In this document: positions 1 to 5,862 of the stretch, piece after piece | How positions within the stretch are numbered: the stretch's first letter is position 1 | Layout: each line of letters starts with the position of its first letter | Assembly (NCBI GenBank): GCA_026984555.1 | Contig: JALSRY010000009.1 | Span: 1 to 5,862, forward strand | DNA length: 5,862 bases | DNA from: Phycisphaerae bacterium | Lineage (GTDB): Bacteria > Planctomycetota > Phycisphaerae > UBA1845 > Fen-1342 | Direction: 5' to 3' | Notes under the pieces: generated by a model | Database searches by the model: none | Seen by the model: the letters and a program-made list of their open reading frames with translations, nothing else | What the model was told of the DNA's origin: nothing | Position numbers and translations under genes: made by a program

Positions 1-303
1 CACGTCTATCGCTGGGCGTTGCGGTGGTTCGACGTGGCGCCGTTTCAGACCCTGATGCTCGTATCGTTCATCCCGCTTCCGATCGATTTCGTTCGCTGGC
101 TGGCGATCCTGCGGCGGTATCCGCGGCCGCGGTTCGCCGCCGCGTACTGGCTCGGACGGTTGCCCCGGTACGTGTTGATGGCGGGGGTGGCGGTGATGCT
201 TCGTCTGAGCACCCGGCAAATCGCCTGGATCCAGGTTGCGATCGTCGCGTTGATCGGGGCGCATTTCGGGTGGCAGGCGTTGCGGCGCCGACGACGCGCG
301 TAG
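1..303 (+). CDS. VTT/DedA-like integral membrane protein, C-terminal part (5' end outside window)
   Basis: The frame is open from base 1 and ends at a TAG at 301-303, so only the last 100 residues are present. The visible part has hydrophobic segments separated by Arg-rich stretches. It contains a proline-bearing segment (SFIPLPIDFVRW), then YPRPRF, then AYWLGRLPRY, and a final membrane helix followed by a poly-Arg tail (RRRRRA). The order 'proline-rich re-entrant segment, short loop, G-R-x-x-R-Y, helix' is what I know from the VTT (SNARE-associated/DedA/TMEM41-type) family, whose bacterial members are inner-membrane proteins linked to lipid transport or proton-dependent membrane homeostasis. 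The assignment rests on this motif pattern without the N-terminal half, so it is moderate. The gene is convergent with the DUF11 gene. A TTG at 19 is not a credible start because the frame continues upstream. Confidence 0.6.
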   Translation, partial: HVYRWALRWFDVAPFQTLMLVSFIPLPIDFVRWLAILRRYPRPRFAAAYWLGRLPRYVLMAGVAVMLRLSTRQIAWIQVAIVALIGAHFGWQALRRRRRA

Positions 304-576
304 TCACCACCAGCCGCCAGGCTTCGCCTTGCGTGGATGATCCGCGTCAGCTCTGCTCATCTGCATTCCGGATTTGGTTGTGGAGACCGCGAACGCCGGT
401 GGTCGCGTCGGCCGCGCGACGCGGCGGGCGGATCGGGTCGTTCGTCTGCCCGTCCTGGGGGTCGGCTGCGCCCGCGGCGGAAAGGGCGGGTGGTTGGAAG
501 CGCATGAAAAGCGAGAGGGACCGAACCCGATGGATCCGGCCCCTCTCGTGGTTGTCAGTGCAGCACTACGCGACGA
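304..576. other. Convergent intergenic region
   Basis: These 273 bases lie between the stop of the VTT-like gene and the stop of the DUF11 gene. I see no convincing gene here; the open frames that cross it are continuations of frames antisense to the DUF11 gene. It holds the minus-strand terminator at 507-549, described separately. On the plus side there is a weak imperfect hairpin at 315-333: CGC/GCG pairing, one mismatch, then AGGC-TTC-GCCT. No T-tract follows it, so it is at best a poor terminator for the upstream gene. Confidence 0.6.
507..549 (-). terminator. Rho-independent terminator of the DUF11 lipoprotein gene
   Basis: The octamer CGAGAGGG at 512-519 is perfectly complementary to CCCTCTCG at 541-548. 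Inside that stem, after an A-C mismatch, CCG (521-523) can pair with CGG (537-539). Read on the minus strand, the stem is followed by one more base and then TTTT (bases 510-507). The structure begins 28 bases past the TAA stop of the minus-strand gene, which is where an intrinsic terminator is expected. The T-tract is short (four), so termination may be partial. Confidence 0.8.
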
Positions 577-2856
577 TTACTCGTACACGTGGGTGCTTTC
601 GGTTTCGTCCACCGGGCTGGTCATCTGGTCGCTGATCATGTTGACCTTGAAGCGGACGTCGCCGGCCGAGGTACCCTTGGCGATGACCTTGAAGGTCGCC
701 TTGGCACCGGGCTGGAGCGACGGCAGCGGGGCGAACGTGATCTTGGAACCATCGATGGTCGCCTGGACGACACCACCGTCGGAAGAGACGTACTCGAGTT
801 CGGGCGGCAGCTCGCAGGTGACCCTGATGTTGGTGCCGACCGCCGAACCCTGGTTCGTGACGGTGATGATGTAGGTGATGTTGGCGCCGACCTCGATCGG
901 GTCTTCGATGTCGATGACCTCGAGCAGGATGGCGGCGATGCCCTGGATCTCCGTGGAGACGTCGGCGGAATCCTCGGCGCAGTAGGCCTTGGCCACGGCG
1001 GTGTTGTGCACGACGCCGGCGCTGCTGGCCTTGAGGGTGAGCGTGACGGAGCGCGAGTCACCCGGAGCGATCGTGCCGAGGTTCCAGACGACCGAGCCGC
1101 CCTGCATCTGGCCGCCGTTGCTGGCGGAGACGAAGGTCGTACCGGCCGGCAGGGCGTCGGTGAGGACGGTGTCGCGAGCCGGCGCGTCGCCGGTGTTGCG
1201 GACGGTGATCTCGTACTGGGCGTTGCGACCGATGTAGCGCATCTCGGGGCCGGTCTTGGTGACTTCGAGCACCGGCTGGCGGACCACGGTGGTGCACTCG
1301 GCCGAGGCTTCGAGCCCGCCGTCAGCCGCCACCGAGACGGTGTTGTTGTAGGTACCGGTCTGGGAAGCACGCACGGTGTAGGTGAGCTGCTTCGAGGCGC
1401 CCGGATCGAGCGTACCGATGTTCTCGTTGATGGAGGTGCCGCCGCTGGTCAGGGCCATACCCGCCGGGAGCGAATCGGCCACGCGCACGTTCGTGGCGGG
1501 GGCGTCGCCGGTGTTGCGGACGGTGATGACGTACTGGATGTCGTCACACAGCAACACCTCGGCCGGGCAGTTCTTTTCGATCGCGATGGCCGGAGCGGTG
1601 ATGACCGTGGTGGCGCAGGCGCGATCGGAGAGCCCGTACTTGGCCGTGACTTCGGCACAGTTCTCGAAGGTGCCGGTCTGCGGGCTCTGGACGGTGACGG
1701 TGATGTCCTGGCTGCCGTGCGGCGCGAGCGTACCCAGCGACCAGGTGAGCGTCTGTCCACTGACGTTGGCGCTCGGGGTGCTGGAGACGTAGCTGATGCC
1801 GGCGGGCAGCGGATCGGTCACGACCACGTTCTCGGCGTTGACCTCGGACGGGTTGGTGACGGTGATCGCATACTGGAACTGGTGATTGACGATCTCGCGG
1901 GCCGGCGCGGTCTTGGCAATCGCGATCTTGGGACCGATCCAGGTCTTGCTGGTGGCGCCGGTGGCGATGTGGACCGCCGGCTTGCAGCACTGGTCGTTCG
2001 GCGGCCGCATGATGTCGATGGAGATATTGTTGGTGCCTTCGGCGGGCTGGACCTGGGCGAGCGTCACGTGGGCTTCGCCGTTGGCGTCGGTCTCGACGGT
2101 GGCGGTGGTTCCGTTGGACTGCTGGAAGACCGCGGCCGGTCCGTCGGTGATCGTGTAGGTGACCTGGTAGCCAGGCAGCGGCGCGCCGTCAGAGTGTTTC
2201 GTGACGCGGGTCACAAACTCGTGCGTCGTGCCGATGGGGTTGGTCGCCGGCTCGGGGAAGGCCCAATCGACGTCGTACCAGTGTTTGACGGCGAAGACCT
2301 TGTGCTTGGTCTGGTCGTAGATGCCGGGAGCGTACACGATGATGTGCGTATCGCCCTCGATCGGGGAGGTGATCGTACACCACGTCTGGCCCTTGGTGAG
2401 CTGGATGTCGTCAGCGGGATCGTCGGTGCCCATCGTGAGCACGTGGTCGAAGTTGTTGGTGTGCGAGACGGCGTAGTGGTTGTCCACCTTGTAGCCGCGA
2501 CTCGCCCGCCAGCCGCTTTCGTCGACCTCGACGATGTCCCCGACGCTGCCGCTGGCAATGATCCACTCCACCCGGCGATTGGGCAGGGGTTTGCCATCCT
2601 TGTCCTTGACGGTTGCGACGAGGATGTGTTGTGTCTGGACGGGGTTCACGTCCTCAAGCGGAGTGACTTCCAACTCCACCGCGAACGGATCCCAATTCGA
2701 GTAGTAGCCGCCCTCCGGGGGCTTTGGATGCGACGGCACTACGTCTCCACCCGCGGGCCACGTGAACGCGTGCGGCATGGTGTTCCGGCAGCCGGTGGCT
2801 GCCATTCCCAGTGCCGCAGCGGCCACGAGAGCCCATACCGCGCCTTTTCGATTCAT
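577..2856 (-). CDS. DUF11-repeat cell-envelope lipoprotein, OmcB-like C-terminal module
   Basis: This 759-residue secreted protein is probably anchored in the outer envelope. The ATG at 2856 is chosen because GGAGGA lies 4 bases upstream; a TTG at 2868 would overlap that Shine-Dalgarno sequence. The N-terminus has a basic start (MNRK), a hydrophobic helix and a lipobox-like ATGC, which suggests lipidation at Cys23; Ala at -3 is a weak lipobox. Residues about 60-195 and 207-300 look like two Big_1/Ig-like modules (KDGKPLPNRRVEW; DANGEAHVTL). Four DUF11 modules follow at about 310-420, 421-525, 526-637 and 640-756. Each has the pattern 'YxITVxN ... V.DxLPAG ... LxPG ... VTV'. Cysteines are few but spread out (160, 290, 291, 400, 414, 430, 437, 521, 626, 681). 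The last module ends in ETESTHVYE, recalling chlamydial OmcB. The gene stands alone with its own leader and terminator. A structural role is inferred; no enzymatic motif is seen. Confidence 0.9.
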   Translation of the reverse strand: MNRKGAVWALVAAAALGMAATGCRNTMPHAFTWPAGGDVVPSHPKPPEGGYYSNWDPFAVELEVTPLEDVNPVQTQHILVATVKDKDGKPLPNRRVEWIIASGSVGDIVEVDESGWRASRGYKVDNHYAVSHTNNFDHVLTMGTDDPADDIQLTKGQTWCTITSPIEGDTHIIVYAPGIYDQTKHKVFAVKHWYDVDWAFPEPATNPIGTTHEFVTRVTKHSDGAPLPGYQVTYTITDGPAAVFQQSNGTTATVETDANGEAHVTLAQVQPAEGTNNISIDIMRPPNDQCCKPAVHIATGATSKTWIGPKIAIAKTAPAREIVNHQFQYAITVTNPSEVNAENVVVTDPLPAGISYVSSTPSANVSGQTLTWSLGTLAPHGSQDITVTVQSPQTGTFENCAEVTAKYGLSDRACATTVITAPAIAIEKNCPAEVLLCDDIQYVITVRNTGDAPATNVRVADSLPAGMALTSGGTSINENIGTLDPGASKQLTYTVRASQTGTYNNTVSVAADGGLEASAECTTVVRQPVLEVTKTGPEMRYIGRNAQYEITVRNTGDAPARDTVLTDALPAGTTFVSASNGGQMQGGSVVWNLGTIAPGDSRSVTLTLKASSAGVVHNTAVAKAYCAEDSADVSTEIQGIAAILLEVIDIEDPIEVGANITYIITVTNQGSAVGTNIRVTCELPPELEYVSSDGGVVQATIDGSKITFAPLPSLQPGAKATFKVIAKGTSAGDVRFKVNMISDQMTSPVDETESTHVYE
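1184..1209 (-). repeat. 26-bp exact direct repeat, copy in DUF11 module 3
   Basis: The 26 bases at 1184-1209 are identical to those at 1502-1527. They encode ITVRNTGDA in the third DUF11 module. The two copies are 318 bp (106 codons) apart, so they occupy the same position in successive modules. Confidence 0.9.
1502..1527 (-). repeat. 26-bp exact direct repeat, copy in DUF11 module 2
   Basis: This is the partner of the copy at 1184-1209. It encodes the same ITVRNTGDA stretch in module 2. Identity continues with small interruptions on both sides (the next ten bases differ only at two or three positions), which suggests a shared origin of modules 2 and 3. Confidence 0.9.
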
Positions 2857-3097
2857 GATTTCCTCCAAGCAAAGTTACGTTTCTACCGTTTCATATCGGA
2901 CCATACGGCCCATATGATTACCGACTTCTCCGTGTGATTCCAGCCCCCGGACACAATCTGTCCTGCGATCCAACCGGGATGTGGGGGCCCACGGGGGGAA
3001 ATCCTATCGCCCCGGAACCGATTGTGCTACGGTCGTTGGCAAAAAAATGGGCCTAATCTGTCCGCGCGAACCGGTGCCGCGCCGTCCAAACCATCGG
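2857..3097 (-). promoter_or_regulatory. Leader/intergenic region upstream of the lipoprotein gene
   Basis: This 241-base gap separates two minus-strand genes and should carry the promoter of the lipoprotein gene and the 3' end of the CNNM operon. I see no convincing -35/-10 pair. A seven-T tract (minus strand, 3047-3041) follows the CNNM operon, but the only nearby stem (GCGCG/CGCGC, in 3065-3090) lies about 15 bases before it, so it is not a canonical terminator. The interval also has three related elements: CACAATCTGTCC (plus, 2952-2963), CACAATCGGTTCC (minus, 3026-3014) and CCTAATCTGTCC (plus, 3052-3063). The first overlaps a dyad, GGACA-N5-TGTCC (2949-2963). These could be operator sites, but this is speculative. 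Confidence 0.4.
2861..2866 (-). promoter_or_regulatory. Ribosome binding site of the DUF11 lipoprotein gene
   Basis: GGAGGA on the minus strand, 4 bases before the ATG at 2856, is a near-perfect Shine-Dalgarno sequence. It fixes the start at that ATG and rules out the in-frame TTG at 2868. Confidence 0.9.
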
Positions 3098-4087
3098 CTA
3101 CCACGCTTCGAGTTCCCCAACAATTTCCTCCACCAAATCCTTGATCGTCACCAGCCCGAGGCACGTTTCCCGTTCGTCCTTGACGATCGCCATCACATGG
3201 TGCGCCTGTTGCAGTCGCACGAGCGCCGCCGCGACCGTTTCGTCGCTGCGCAGGAACACGGCGGGGGCAACGTATTCGCGAACGGGTTTTTCCTGGTCGT
3301 CCATCAGGACGCGGTAGACATTGAGAATGCCGACGATCCGCCGGGGGTCGCCTTCGTGTACCGGCAGGCGCGAAAAGTGCGCCATGCGCACGATGCGCAG
3401 CAGGTCTGCGCGTGTGATGTCCGCCCGCACGATCGCCGCCCGCTTGCGCGGCACCATCACATCCGAGACCCGAGTCCGGGAAATGTTCATCACCCGTTCG
3501 AGGGTGTCGCGCTGAAACGGGCTCAGGCCTCCCGCCACGGCTCCCTCCGCGAGCAGCCGGCGCACCTGGAGGCGCGGCAGCAACGGTTCTCGCCGGTCGG
3601 CGCGATCCGGGGCGACCCAGCCGATCAGTGCCTGCGACAGCCGGTCGAGCGCCCACACGAGTCCCGTCGCCTTGGCCAGTCTCAGGAACCACAGCAGCGG
3701 CAACGAGGCCGGGTACATGAGCCGGTCCGCCTCGCGTCGAAACCAGTCCTTGGGCAGCACGGCGCCGAACACGAGGATCAGCGGCGTGAGAATCGCCGTC
3801 GCGTAGACCTCGGCGAGATGGTCGGCGTCCCCGAGCTGAATGATCAACGTCGTGACGCAGGCTGTGGAAACGTATTCGGCGACGTTCGTTCCGAGCAGGG
3901 TGGTGATGACCAGTTCCTGGGGGTGCTGCATGAGCCGCATGAGCCGTCGAGCCTGGGGCGAGCCCCGATCGGCTCGCACGTTCAGTCGCACGCGGTTGAG
4001 ACAATAGACCCCCGTTTCGGCTCCCGAGAAGAAGCTGCTGGCGATCAGCGCGGCGACGACTCCCAGAACCAGGCCCGCGATCATCAT
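3098..4087 (-). CDS. CNNM/CorC-type membrane protein, short and degenerate copy (CNNM domain plus CBS pair)
   Basis: This 329-residue protein has an N-terminal CNNM (DUF21) membrane domain, about residues 1-165, and a CBS-domain pair, about 207-325. The family mediates or regulates Mg2+/divalent cation transport across the inner membrane, with CBS domains binding ATP. SGAET (21-25) is conserved, and the CBS2 end (GLVTIKDLVEEIVGE) is typical. It differs from its neighbour in three ways. The GExxPK motif reads GAVLPK, with Ala109 in place of Glu. The second Asn of the conserved GNxxxN segment aligns with Tyr72. The protein stops right after CBS2, with no CorC_HlyC domain. Its ATG at 4087 overlaps the TGA of the upstream gene (ATGA), which points to translational coupling and a joint function. 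A second ATG at 4084 is an equally possible start. The family is well supported; the loss of transport ability is inferred. Confidence 0.9.
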   Translation of the reverse strand: MMIAGLVLGVVAALIASSFFSGAETGVYCLNRVRLNVRADRGSPQARRLMRLMQHPQELVITTLLGTNVAEYVSTACVTTLIIQLGDADHLAEVYATAILTPLILVFGAVLPKDWFRREADRLMYPASLPLLWFLRLAKATGLVWALDRLSQALIGWVAPDRADRREPLLPRLQVRRLLAEGAVAGGLSPFQRDTLERVMNISRTRVSDVMVPRKRAAIVRADITRADLLRIVRMAHFSRLPVHEGDPRRIVGILNVYRVLMDDQEKPVREYVAPAVFLRSDETVAAALVRLQQAHHVMAIVKDERETCLGLVTIKDLVEEIVGELEAW

Positions 4088-5409
4088 CCGGCGGCGCCCC
4101 TTTCCCGGGTGTCCGGGCAGCGCAGTGTGACCCGGAGCCGATCGACTCGGCGGCCGCTGGTACGCAAGACTTCCAATCGGACGTTTCCGATTTCGATGAC
4201 GTCTCCGACGCGGGGAGGGCGCCCGAGCCGCGCGATCACGAGTCCGCCGACGGTGGCCACGCGGGCGGGGAGCTCCTCGACGCCGAAAGTCTCACCCCAA
4301 TAGTGGATGCCCAATCGCCCGCTGACCTCGTATTCGCAGTCGCCGCGTTGCACGATTTCGGGGTCGGCGACGGTATCTTCGGGGTCGTGGATTTCTCCGA
4401 CGATGACCTCCATCGCGTCTTCGAGGGTGACCAGGCCGGCGGTACCGCCGAACTCGTCCACGGCGATGGCGATTTGCGAGCGGGTCTTGCGAAAATGCAA
4501 CAGCAATTGCTCGACGGTGATCAACTCGGGAACGAAACGTACCGGCATCACGAGTTTGCGCAGGGGTTTGTCGCGGTCCAGGAAGAGTATCTTCGCGTAG
4601 ATCAGACCGACGATGTTGTCAGGCGACCGACGATAGACGGGCACCTTGGTCAGGTGCGTCGCCCGCATCAGCCCGCGCAACTCGTCGGGCGAGCTGTCGA
4701 TGTCGAACACCTTCATCTCGACGCGGGGTACCATGATGTCGCGCACGCGCAAGTCGCTGAGGTCGATGATTTCGCGCAGGTACGCATCTTCGATCCGGTT
4801 GATGACGCCGCGGTTACGGCTCATTTCCAGCAGCGCCTTGAGCTCGTCGCTGCTCAGGCGTTTCGGCGCGGCGCGGCTCGACGGGCCGAGGAAAAGCCGG
4901 GTGAGCGGCTCGGTGACGAGCACGTTGAGAAGCCAGCCCAGGGGTCGGAACACGTATCCCGCGACCTGGACGACCGCTGCCGCGACGGGGACGAGCCGCA
5001 GCGTGAGTGTGACTCCCAGAACTTTCGGGACGACCTCGCCGAAGACGACGACCAGCAGGATGCTGGCGACGCCGGCGACGGGGTTGAGCCAGGCGCCCAC
5101 CCGGGCCGCCAGGTCGCGAAACAGCACATACGAAGTTGCGAACAGGAAGACGTTGACCGCGGTGTTGCCGATCAGGATCGTGGTGAGCGTCGACCGGGGG
5201 CGCTGCATCAGCCGGGCGGCGAGCCGGCGAAACGGGTTGCTGCTTGCGGCCTGCTGTTGGATCTGCGCGGGGGTGAGCGCGAACAGGACCGTTTCGCTGC
5301 CGGAGAACGTTCCCGAAAGTACGACCAGCACCGCCAGCAGCACGCCCAGGAACGAAGCGCCGATCCAGCTCATCTCCGCGGCGGCGACCATGGTGGCGGA
5401 TATGCTCAT
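4084..5409 (-). CDS. CNNM/CorC-type Mg2+ transporter or regulator, full-length copy
   Basis: This 441-residue inner-membrane protein has a CNNM domain (about 14-175), a CBS pair (about 222-340) and a C-terminal CorC_HlyC domain (about 355-435). Key motifs are SGSET (36-40), GNTAVN (81-86), GEVVPK (124-129), the CBS1 entry VRDIMVPR, and DEFGGTAGLVTLED closing CBS2. From memory of structural work on bacterial CorC, a Ser, two Asn and a Glu in these motifs bind dehydrated Mg2+; here they would be Ser36, Asn82, Asn86 and Glu125. The start is uncertain. The ATG at 5409 is chosen, but no Shine-Dalgarno sequence is visible. An in-frame GTG at 5445 overlaps the mazG stop as GTGA and would add 12 residues. 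The gene lies between the mazG-like gene and the shorter CNNM copy. Members of this family are often called 'hemolysin', but evidence for haemolysis is weak. Confidence 0.93.
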   Translation of the reverse strand: MSISATMVAAAEMSWIGASFLGVLLAVLVVLSGTFSGSETVLFALTPAQIQQQAASSNPFRRLAARLMQRPRSTLTTILIGNTAVNVFLFATSYVLFRDLAARVGAWLNPVAGVASILLVVVFGEVVPKVLGVTLTLRLVPVAAAVVQVAGYVFRPLGWLLNVLVTEPLTRLFLGPSSRAAPKRLSSDELKALLEMSRNRGVINRIEDAYLREIIDLSDLRVRDIMVPRVEMKVFDIDSSPDELRGLMRATHLTKVPVYRRSPDNIVGLIYAKILFLDRDKPLRKLVMPVRFVPELITVEQLLLHFRKTRSQIAIAVDEFGGTAGLVTLEDAMEVIVGEIHDPEDTVADPEIVQRGDCEYEVSGRLGIHYWGETFGVEELPARVATVGGLVIARLGRPPRVGDVIEIGNVRLEVLRTSGRRVDRLRVTLRCPDTRERGAAG

Positions 5410-5441
5410 CGCTTGGCGGCAAGAAACGAACGAGGCGACGA

Positions 5442-5735
5442 TCACGTCAGTTTGGACTCGCAGCGGCAAACCATTTCGCCGCAGCCCGGACACCCGCCGG
5501 TGAACTTGCGGATCGCCTCCTCCAGGTCGATCCCTTCGACGTTGGCCAACGTGACCAGCCACGCGAGGGTGTCGGCGAACTCTTCGCGGAGGTTTTCGCG
5601 GTCGTGTTTCGCGATGGCGCTGGCCAGCTCGCCGACTTCTTCCGCGAACCACAGGAACGTCTTGGCGGCGCCACGCTGGCGATCTTTGTCGGAATACATC
5701 CGGTCGATCAGTTGCTGAAACTCACGCAGTTGCAC
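5442..5735 (-). CDS. MazG-like nucleotide pyrophosphohydrolase with Cys-rich tail
   Basis: This 97-residue cytosolic protein belongs to the all-alpha NTP pyrophosphohydrolase (MazG-like) group, which cleaves NTPs, often non-canonical ones, to NMP and pyrophosphate. The Mg2+-binding signature is visible as EExxE (Glu32, Glu33, Glu36) and ExxD (Glu52, Asp55), separated by the usual helix-turn. A single such domain of about 75 residues is followed by GGCPGCGEMVCRC (Cys82, 85, 90, 92), a small putative zinc site that I also recall in planctomycete relatives. The GTG at 5735 is preferred because GAGGGA lies 5 bases upstream; a GTG at 5798 would add 21 residues with no family similarity. It is the first gene of the unit with the two CNNM genes. 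The substrate cannot be read from the sequence. Confidence 0.9.
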   Translation of the reverse strand: MQLREFQQLIDRMYSDKDRQRGAAKTFLWFAEEVGELASAIAKHDRENLREEFADTLAWLVTLANVEGIDLEEAIRKFTGGCPGCGEMVCRCESKLT

Positions 5736-5740
5736 GACAA

Positions 5741-5746
5741 TCCCTC
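5741..5746 (-). promoter_or_regulatory. Ribosome binding site of the mazG-like gene
   Basis: GAGGGA on the minus strand sits 5 bases before the GTG at 5735. It supports that start over the longer alternative beginning at 5798. Confidence 0.7.
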
Positions 5747-5814
5747 GCGTCGTCGGCCGCGGAAGCCCGATTTCCACGCCGGGCCGTCGGCCGTCCACCG
5801 ACAGGAAAGCACAG

Positions 5815-5862
5815 ATGAACGATCGAGCCGCACGGGCAAAACCGCCCGCCCCCGTCTTCGAC
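5815..5862 (+). CDS. Start of an unidentified plus-strand gene (runs off the right edge)
   Basis: An ATG at 5815 follows AGGA (5803-5806) with an 8-base spacer, which is a good Shine-Dalgarno arrangement. The frame stays open for the 16 codons that remain. The visible N-terminus, MNDRAARAKPPAPVFD, is basic and proline-rich with no signal peptide. The protein cannot be identified from this stretch. It would be divergent from the mazG-like gene, with a 79-base gap at 5736-5814 that should hold both promoters; no clear promoter boxes are seen there. Confidence 0.5.
   Translation, partial: MNDRAARAKPPAPVFD

Larger units (their letters stand above)
589..1929 (-). repeat. Four tandem DUF11 modules within the lipoprotein gene
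   Basis: The repeat boundaries are approximately 1929-1597, 1596-1282, 1281-946 and 939-589, read on the minus strand. Each unit is about 105-117 codons. Modules 1-3 share the core 'AIxVTNxxxxxAxNVxVxDxLPAG' and a later 'GTLxPGxS' turn. Module 4 is the most diverged: it uses CELPPELEYVSS in place of the LPAG turn and SLQPGAK in place of GTLxPG. DUF11 is a beta-sandwich repeat typical of bacterial and archaeal surface proteins. Confidence 0.85.

Noticed and set aside
589..2937. A 782-codon plus-strand open frame antisense to the lipoprotein gene
   Set aside because: Its translation is dominated by Gly, Asp, Arg and Val in repetitive patterns and has no recognisable domain. Long antisense frames are expected opposite GC-rich genes. 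The minus-strand frame has a signal peptide, a strong ribosome binding site, domain repeats and a terminator.
2981..2992. GTGGGGGCCCAC palindrome as a terminator stem
   Set aside because: The loop would be only two bases and no T-tract follows on either strand, so it is more likely chance in GC-rich DNA.
3041..3090. Intrinsic terminator for the CNNM operon ending in the seven-T tract
   Set aside because: The only plausible stem (five GC pairs with a nine-base loop) is about 15 bases away from the T-tract, outside the normal geometry.
5410..5652. An N-terminal extension of the first CNNM protein back to 5652
   Set aside because: The extra residues are Arg-rich, out-of-frame reading of the mazG-like gene with no membrane or family character. 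The start must lie at or downstream of about 5445.
2981..5718. Two long plus-strand open frames (about 440 and 471 codons) opposite the CNNM and mazG-like genes
   Set aside because: They are rich in Arg, Asp, His and Gln with no domain signal. The opposite strand encodes clear CNNM, CBS and MazG families.

Overview
The window is GC-rich bacterial chromosomal DNA with closely packed genes. Gene content points to the Planctomycetes or a close relative in the PVC superphylum (Planctomycetes, Verrucomicrobia, Chlamydiae). The signs are a large DUF11-repeat envelope lipoprotein whose last module resembles chlamydial OmcB, a pair of CNNM/CorC-type membrane proteins, and a small MazG-like protein with a Cys-rich tail. 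The lineage is inferred from these family resemblances; there is no rRNA or other marker gene.

Layout, left to right. (1) Bases 1-303, plus strand: the 3' end of a VTT/DedA-like membrane protein gene. (2) Bases 304-576: a convergent intergenic gap containing a good intrinsic terminator (507-549) for the minus-strand gene to its right. (3) Bases 577-2856, minus strand: a 759-residue secreted lipoprotein with two Ig-like (Big_1-like) modules and then four DUF11 modules. (4) Bases 2857-3097: the leader of that gene, with a strong ribosome binding site and a few short iterated sequence elements, but no clear -10/-35 promoter. (5) Bases 3098-5735, minus strand: a compact three-gene unit transcribed in the order mazG-like, CNNM/CorC copy 1, CNNM/CorC copy 2. 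The two CNNM genes share a 4-base ATGA overlap. (6) Bases 5736-5814: a short divergent gap, followed by the probable first 16 codons of a plus-strand gene that runs off the right edge.

How the genes may work together. The two CNNM-type proteins are probably co-translated and may form a heterodimeric Mg2+/divalent-cation exporter or sensor. Copy 1 has the complete set of polar motifs and a C-terminal CorC_HlyC domain. Copy 2 has lost two of the presumed ion-coordinating side chains and the whole CorC_HlyC domain, so it may be regulatory. The MazG-like protein is a house-cleaning nucleotide pyrophosphohydrolase; its link to the transporter pair may be only operonic. The DUF11 lipoprotein is a separate unit, probably part of the outer cell envelope.

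No tRNA, rRNA, CRISPR array or insertion sequence was seen. The most interesting points are the OmcB-like end of the lipoprotein and the asymmetry of the CNNM pair. Nothing here clearly amounts to a wholly undescribed system.
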